Assembly: GCA_965248715.1 (NCBI GenBank)
Contig: CBDFKB010000008.1
Location: forward strand, 1,178,001 to 1,242,000
Length of the DNA stretch: 64,000 nucleotides
Direction of reading: 5' to 3'
Source: CBDFKB01 sp965248715
Lineage (GTDB): Bacteria; Pseudomonadota; Alphaproteobacteria; Rhizobiales; Rhizobiaceae
Under the pieces are notes generated by a model. The model made no database searches and was not told the origin of the DNA. It saw only the letters and a program-made list of their open reading frames with translations. Below, piece after piece: positions 61,224-64,000 of this stretch. A program made the translations under genes and the position numbers. Positions within the stretch are counted from its first letter, which is position 1. Each line of letters opens with the position of its first letter.

Positions 61224-64000
61224 TCACACTTGTCCGGCCATATCGGCCAATTTTTTGGCAATGACCGCCGCACCCTTAAGCCGCCGTTCCGCATCCGGCC
61301 AGTCGCGCGACAGCACGATCGACTGGTCGGGTCTGATTTTGGCAAGCGAACCCTGCTCGCCGATCCAACCCACCAAGTCCCCTGGGTTAGCGAAAATTTG
61401 GTTGCGGAAGCTGATGACCAGGCCCTTGGGCCCGGCTTCGAGTTTGGCGATATTGGCACCGCGGCAAAGGCCTTTGATGTAGACGATCTTCAACAGGTGG
61501 TCGACTTCCTCGGGCAGCGCGCCGAACCGGTCGATCAGTTCGCTGGCAAAGGCGTCAATCTCTGCCAATTCGGTCAGATCCGACATGCGGCGATACAAGC
61601 TCATGCGCAACTGTAGATCGCCGACATAAGTCTCTGGGATCATTACCGAAGTGCCGACAGTTATCTGTGGCGACCATTTTTCCTCGCCCTGGTGGCCGCC
61701 ATCCTTTAGTTCGGCCACCGCCTCTTCGAGCATTTGCTGGTACAGTTCGTAGCCGACCTCTTTGATGTGGCCCGACTGTTCGTCGCCGAGCAAATTGCCA
61801 GAACCGCGAATGTCGAGGTCGTGGCTTGCAAGCTGAAACCCGGCGCCGATCGAATCGAGCGACTGCAATACATGCAATCGGCGTTCGGCCTGTTTGGTCA
61901 AGGTCTTGTTGCGTGCCAAAACGAATAGCGCGTAGGCGCGGGTCTTGGAGCGCCCTACCCGGCCGCGCAACTGATAAAGTTGGGCCAAACCAAACATATC
62001 GGCGCGATAAACGATTAGGGTATTTGCCGTCGGAATGTCGAGACCAGATTCAACGATTGAGGTCGACAGCAACACATCGTAGCGCCCGTCATAATACGCG
62101 TTCATTACATCATCAAGTTCGGTCGGCGGCATCTGGCCGTGGGCAACGGCAACCCGCAATTCAGGCACCTGGTCGCGCAAGAACACGCGTTGCTCCTCGA
62201 TGTCGGAAATGCGCGGGCAGACATAAAAACTTTGACCGCCGCGATAATGCTCGCGCAACAACGCCTCGCGGATGGTCAAAGTGTCGAACGGACTGACAAA
62301 GGTACGAACCGCCATGCGGTCGACTGGCGCGGTGGTGATCAGCGACAATTCCCGGACCCCGGTCAATGCCAATTGCAGGGTACGCGGGATTGGGGTAGCG
62401 GAAAGGGTCAGCACATGCACGTCAGAGCGTAATTCTTTCAATTTTTCCTTGTGTTTGACACCAAAGCGCTGTTCCTCGTCGATCACCAATAAGCCAAGCC
62501 GGTCAAACGATACGGATTTTGCCAGCAATGCGTGGGTGCCGATAACAATATCGAGTGTGCCGTCGGCCATTCCACTGCGAGTGACGGCTAAATCTTTGGC
62601 ACTAACCAGACGCGATGCGTGGCCAATACGAACCGGCAGGCCGCTGAAACGGTCGTTGAAGGTTTTGAAATGCTGGCGTGCCAATAAGGTTGTCGGCACT
62701 ACCACCGCCACCTGGCGGCCGCTCATCACCGATACGAATGCGGCGCGTAACGCCACTTCGGTCTTGCCAAATCCAACATCGCCGCAAATCAGCCGGTCCA
62801 TCGGCGTGCCGGCGACCAGATCGTCCAGCACCGCGTTGATCGCGCTCAACTGATCTTCGGTCTCGTCATAGGGAAAACGCGAGGCGAATTCGTCGAACAA
62901 CCCTTCGGGCTGATGCATCGGCTCGACCCGTTTGAGCGCCCTGGTGGCGGCCAGTTCGATCAACTGGCCGGCCATTTCCAGAATGCTTTTCTTCAGCTTG
63001 GCCTTGCGCGCCTGCCAGGCAACGCCACCGAGCTTGTCAAGCATGACTTCAGTGCCGGCCGAACCGTAGCGCGATAGCAGTTCGATGTTCTCGATCGGCA
63101 AATACAATCGGTCATCGCCGAGATAACGCAATTCCAGGCAATCATGCGGCGCGCCAGTGACTTCAAGGGTTTTTAGCCCGGCAAACCGAGCAATGCCGTG
63201 CTCAATGTGAACGACAATATCGCCTTCGGCCAAACTTGCCACTTCGGACAGAAATTCGCCAGCACGCTTCTTGCGGGTGCGGCGCACCAACCGGTCGCCA
63301 AGCACGTCTTGTTCGGCGATAAAGGCAATATGTTCGGTCTCGAAGCCCCGGTCCAAGGGCAATATCGCCAGCGCTACCATATCGTCCGGCAGGGTTTCGA
63401 TGGCGGAGAAATCGCCGACCTCGGCGGTGCGGTCGGCGCCGTGTTCGGCCAATACTTGGGCCAAACGGGTGCGCGAACCTTCGCTCCAACACGCGATCGC
63501 GACCCGTCGCCCGCTTTCAATCGCTGTGCCGATGTGCCCGCTCAACGCCTCGAACACATTTTGCCCGGAAGTCCGCTCGGCGGAAAATTCACGCCCGGAA
63601 CCGGCATTGAGCTCAATGGTCGCGCGGGCCGCTGTCGGCGGCACATCGAACGGGGTTATTACCGCGATTTGCCCCATCCGGGTGTCGATTTCCGCTTGCT
63701 CCAGATAGGCGGTTTTTGGTTCAACAGCGCGATACGGTGCGTCTTGGCGGGTTTGTGAACTGTCCTGCTCGAGCCTTGCCTGATAGTGCTCGCCTACCAG
63801 ATTGAGCCTGGCGGTAACCGCATCACCCGCATTGTGGTCGAATACCAAATCACAGTCGGAAAAATAGTCAAATTGGGTTTCCAGGTGCTCAAAGAACAAT
63901 GGCAACCAATGTTCCATGCCGGCGTGACGCCTGCCCTCGCTGATCGCGCGGTAAAGTGAATCCTCGCGATCAGCCGCCCCGAAACTGTTGACAAAACCGG
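61224..64000 (-). CDS. mfd: transcription-repair coupling factor, N-terminus beyond window
   Basis: Removes RNA polymerase stalled at DNA damage and recruits UvrA. The frame is open to the window edge, giving ~924 residues of about 1160; the missing part is the start of the UvrB-like domain. Seen in order: GAADREDSLYRAISEGRRHAGMEHW in the UvrB-homology region, the polymerase-interaction domain around EGDIVVHIEHGIARFAGL, the translocase motifs CGDVGFGKTEVALRAAF (Walker A) and DEEQRFGVKHKE, TLSATPIPRTL, and ESGLDIPTANTLIV with LYQLRGRVGRSKTRAYA. The C-terminal domain ends near the stop at 61224. Confidence 0.97.
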   Translation of the reverse strand, partial: GFVNSFGAADREDSLYRAISEGRRHAGMEHWLPLFFEHLETQFDYFSDCDLVFDHNAGDAVTARLNLVGEHYQARLEQDSSQTRQDAPYRAVEPKTAYLEQAEIDTRMGQIAVITPFDVPPTAARATIELNAGSGREFSAERTSGQNVFEALSGHIGTAIESGRRVAIACWSEGSRTRLAQVLAEHGADRTAEVGDFSAIETLPDDMVALAILPLDRGFETEHIAFIAEQDVLGDRLVRRTRKKRAGEFLSEVASLAEGDIVVHIEHGIARFAGLKTLEVTGAPHDCLELRYLGDDRLYLPIENIELLSRYGSAGTEVMLDKLGGVAWQARKAKLKKSILEMAGQLIELAATRALKRVEPMHQPEGLFDEFASRFPYDETEDQLSAINAVLDDLVAGTPMDRLICGDVGFGKTEVALRAAFVSVMSGRQVAVVVPTTLLARQHFKTFNDRFSGLPVRIGHASRLVSAKDLAVTRSGMADGTLDIVIGTHALLAKSVSFDRLGLLVIDEEQRFGVKHKEKLKELRSDVHVLTLSATPIPRTLQLALTGVRELSLITTAPVDRMAVRTFVSPFDTLTIREALLREHYRGGQSFYVCPRISDIEEQRVFLRDQVPELRVAVAHGQMPPTELDDVMNAYYDGRYDVLLSTSIVESGLDIPTANTLIVYRADMFGLAQLYQLRGRVGRSKTRAYALFVLARNKTLTKQAERRLHVLQSLDSIGAGFQLASHDLDIRGSGNLLGDEQSGHIKEVGYELYQQMLEEAVAELKDGGHQGEEKWSPQITVGTSVMIPETYVGDLQLRMSLYRRMSDLTELAEIDAFASELIDRFGALPEEVDHLLKIVYIKGLCRGANIAKLEAGPKGLVISFRNQIFANPGDLVGWIGEQGSLAKIRPDQSIVLSRDWPDAERRLKGAAVIAKKLADMAGQV

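Overview
The window reads as a chromosomal segment of an alphaproteobacterium, most likely order Hyphomicrobiales (Rhizobiales). The support is the gene order nuoA-N / birA / rnj / methylmalonyl-CoA epimerase / DUF1467, a NuoE with a helix-hairpin-helix tail, an Omp2b-type porin, DUF1127 micro-proteins, a sigma-54-driven glnB-glnA pair and Rhizobiales-style palindromic repeats of the type CGTATTCTTATCCGAAAA...TTTTCGGGAATACG. The genus cannot be fixed from the sequence.

Layout. 1-6.0 kb (minus strand): a polyamine-type ABC importer (ATPase, binding protein, two unusual permeases) beside an agmatinase-family ureohydrolase. 6.0-10 kb: a dispersed double-hairpin repeat, a FetA/FetB-like exporter, an ABM-fold protein, a DM13 protein, then 1 kb without genes. 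10.1-11.9 kb: typA. 12.3-14.6 kb: an AT-richer accessory island with a frameshifted gene of unknown function, an Xre/DUF2384 antitoxin and a RES-domain toxin, preceded by TGTCA boxes at 12-bp register. 14.8-19.5 kb (minus): glnB-glnA with a sigma-54 promoter, trmFO, and a frameshifted TadG-like gene. 19.8-20.9 kb: two DUF1127 proteins, tRNA-Val and tRNA-Asp. 21.3-21.9 kb: a glycine-zipper protein and a CxxCxGxG zinc-finger protein.

22.2-41.6 kb (plus): the complete complex I operon nuoA-N, with four extra genes (GFA-type protein after nuoC, coiled-coil protein after nuoE, DUF3291 protein after nuoF, orphan protein after nuoG), running into birA, rnj, methylmalonyl-CoA epimerase and DUF1467. 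41.6-46.5 kb is a mobile-element graveyard where Rhizobiales usually carry proS: an IS3 element, a secreted orphan, an IS5-family element inserted three codons before the stop of an N-terminally truncated hflX, a 142-bp MITE with an 8-bp target duplication, another double-hairpin repeat, and a 117-bp tandem repeat anchored on the 3' end of tRNA-Ser. 46.6-49.5 kb: a CoA transferase of the 2-methylfumaryl-CoA isomerase type followed by a (2S)-methylsuccinyl-CoA dehydrogenase, two steps that fit the ethylmalonyl-CoA pathway; the methylmalonyl-CoA epimerase at 40.9 kb serves the same carbon route. 50.1 kb: porin. 51.4-55.7 kb: a second mobile cluster (IS3 remnant, fatty acid desaturase, MITE, double hairpin, ISNCY-type element). 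55.8-64 kb (minus unless stated): glmS, an IS5-like MITE, glmU, ccdA, a second small-protein plus zinc-finger locus (plus strand), and the 3' three quarters of mfd.

The most novel material is (i) a three-copy 169-bp repeat of two adjacent CTAGTGG-bounded hairpins, (ii) a ~260-bp TA-inserting element with IS5-like ends and a conserved internal reading frame, (iii) the unknown gene joined to a RES/Xre module with phased upstream boxes, and (iv) the four passenger genes inside the nuo operon. All calls come from reading the sequence; no database search was run.
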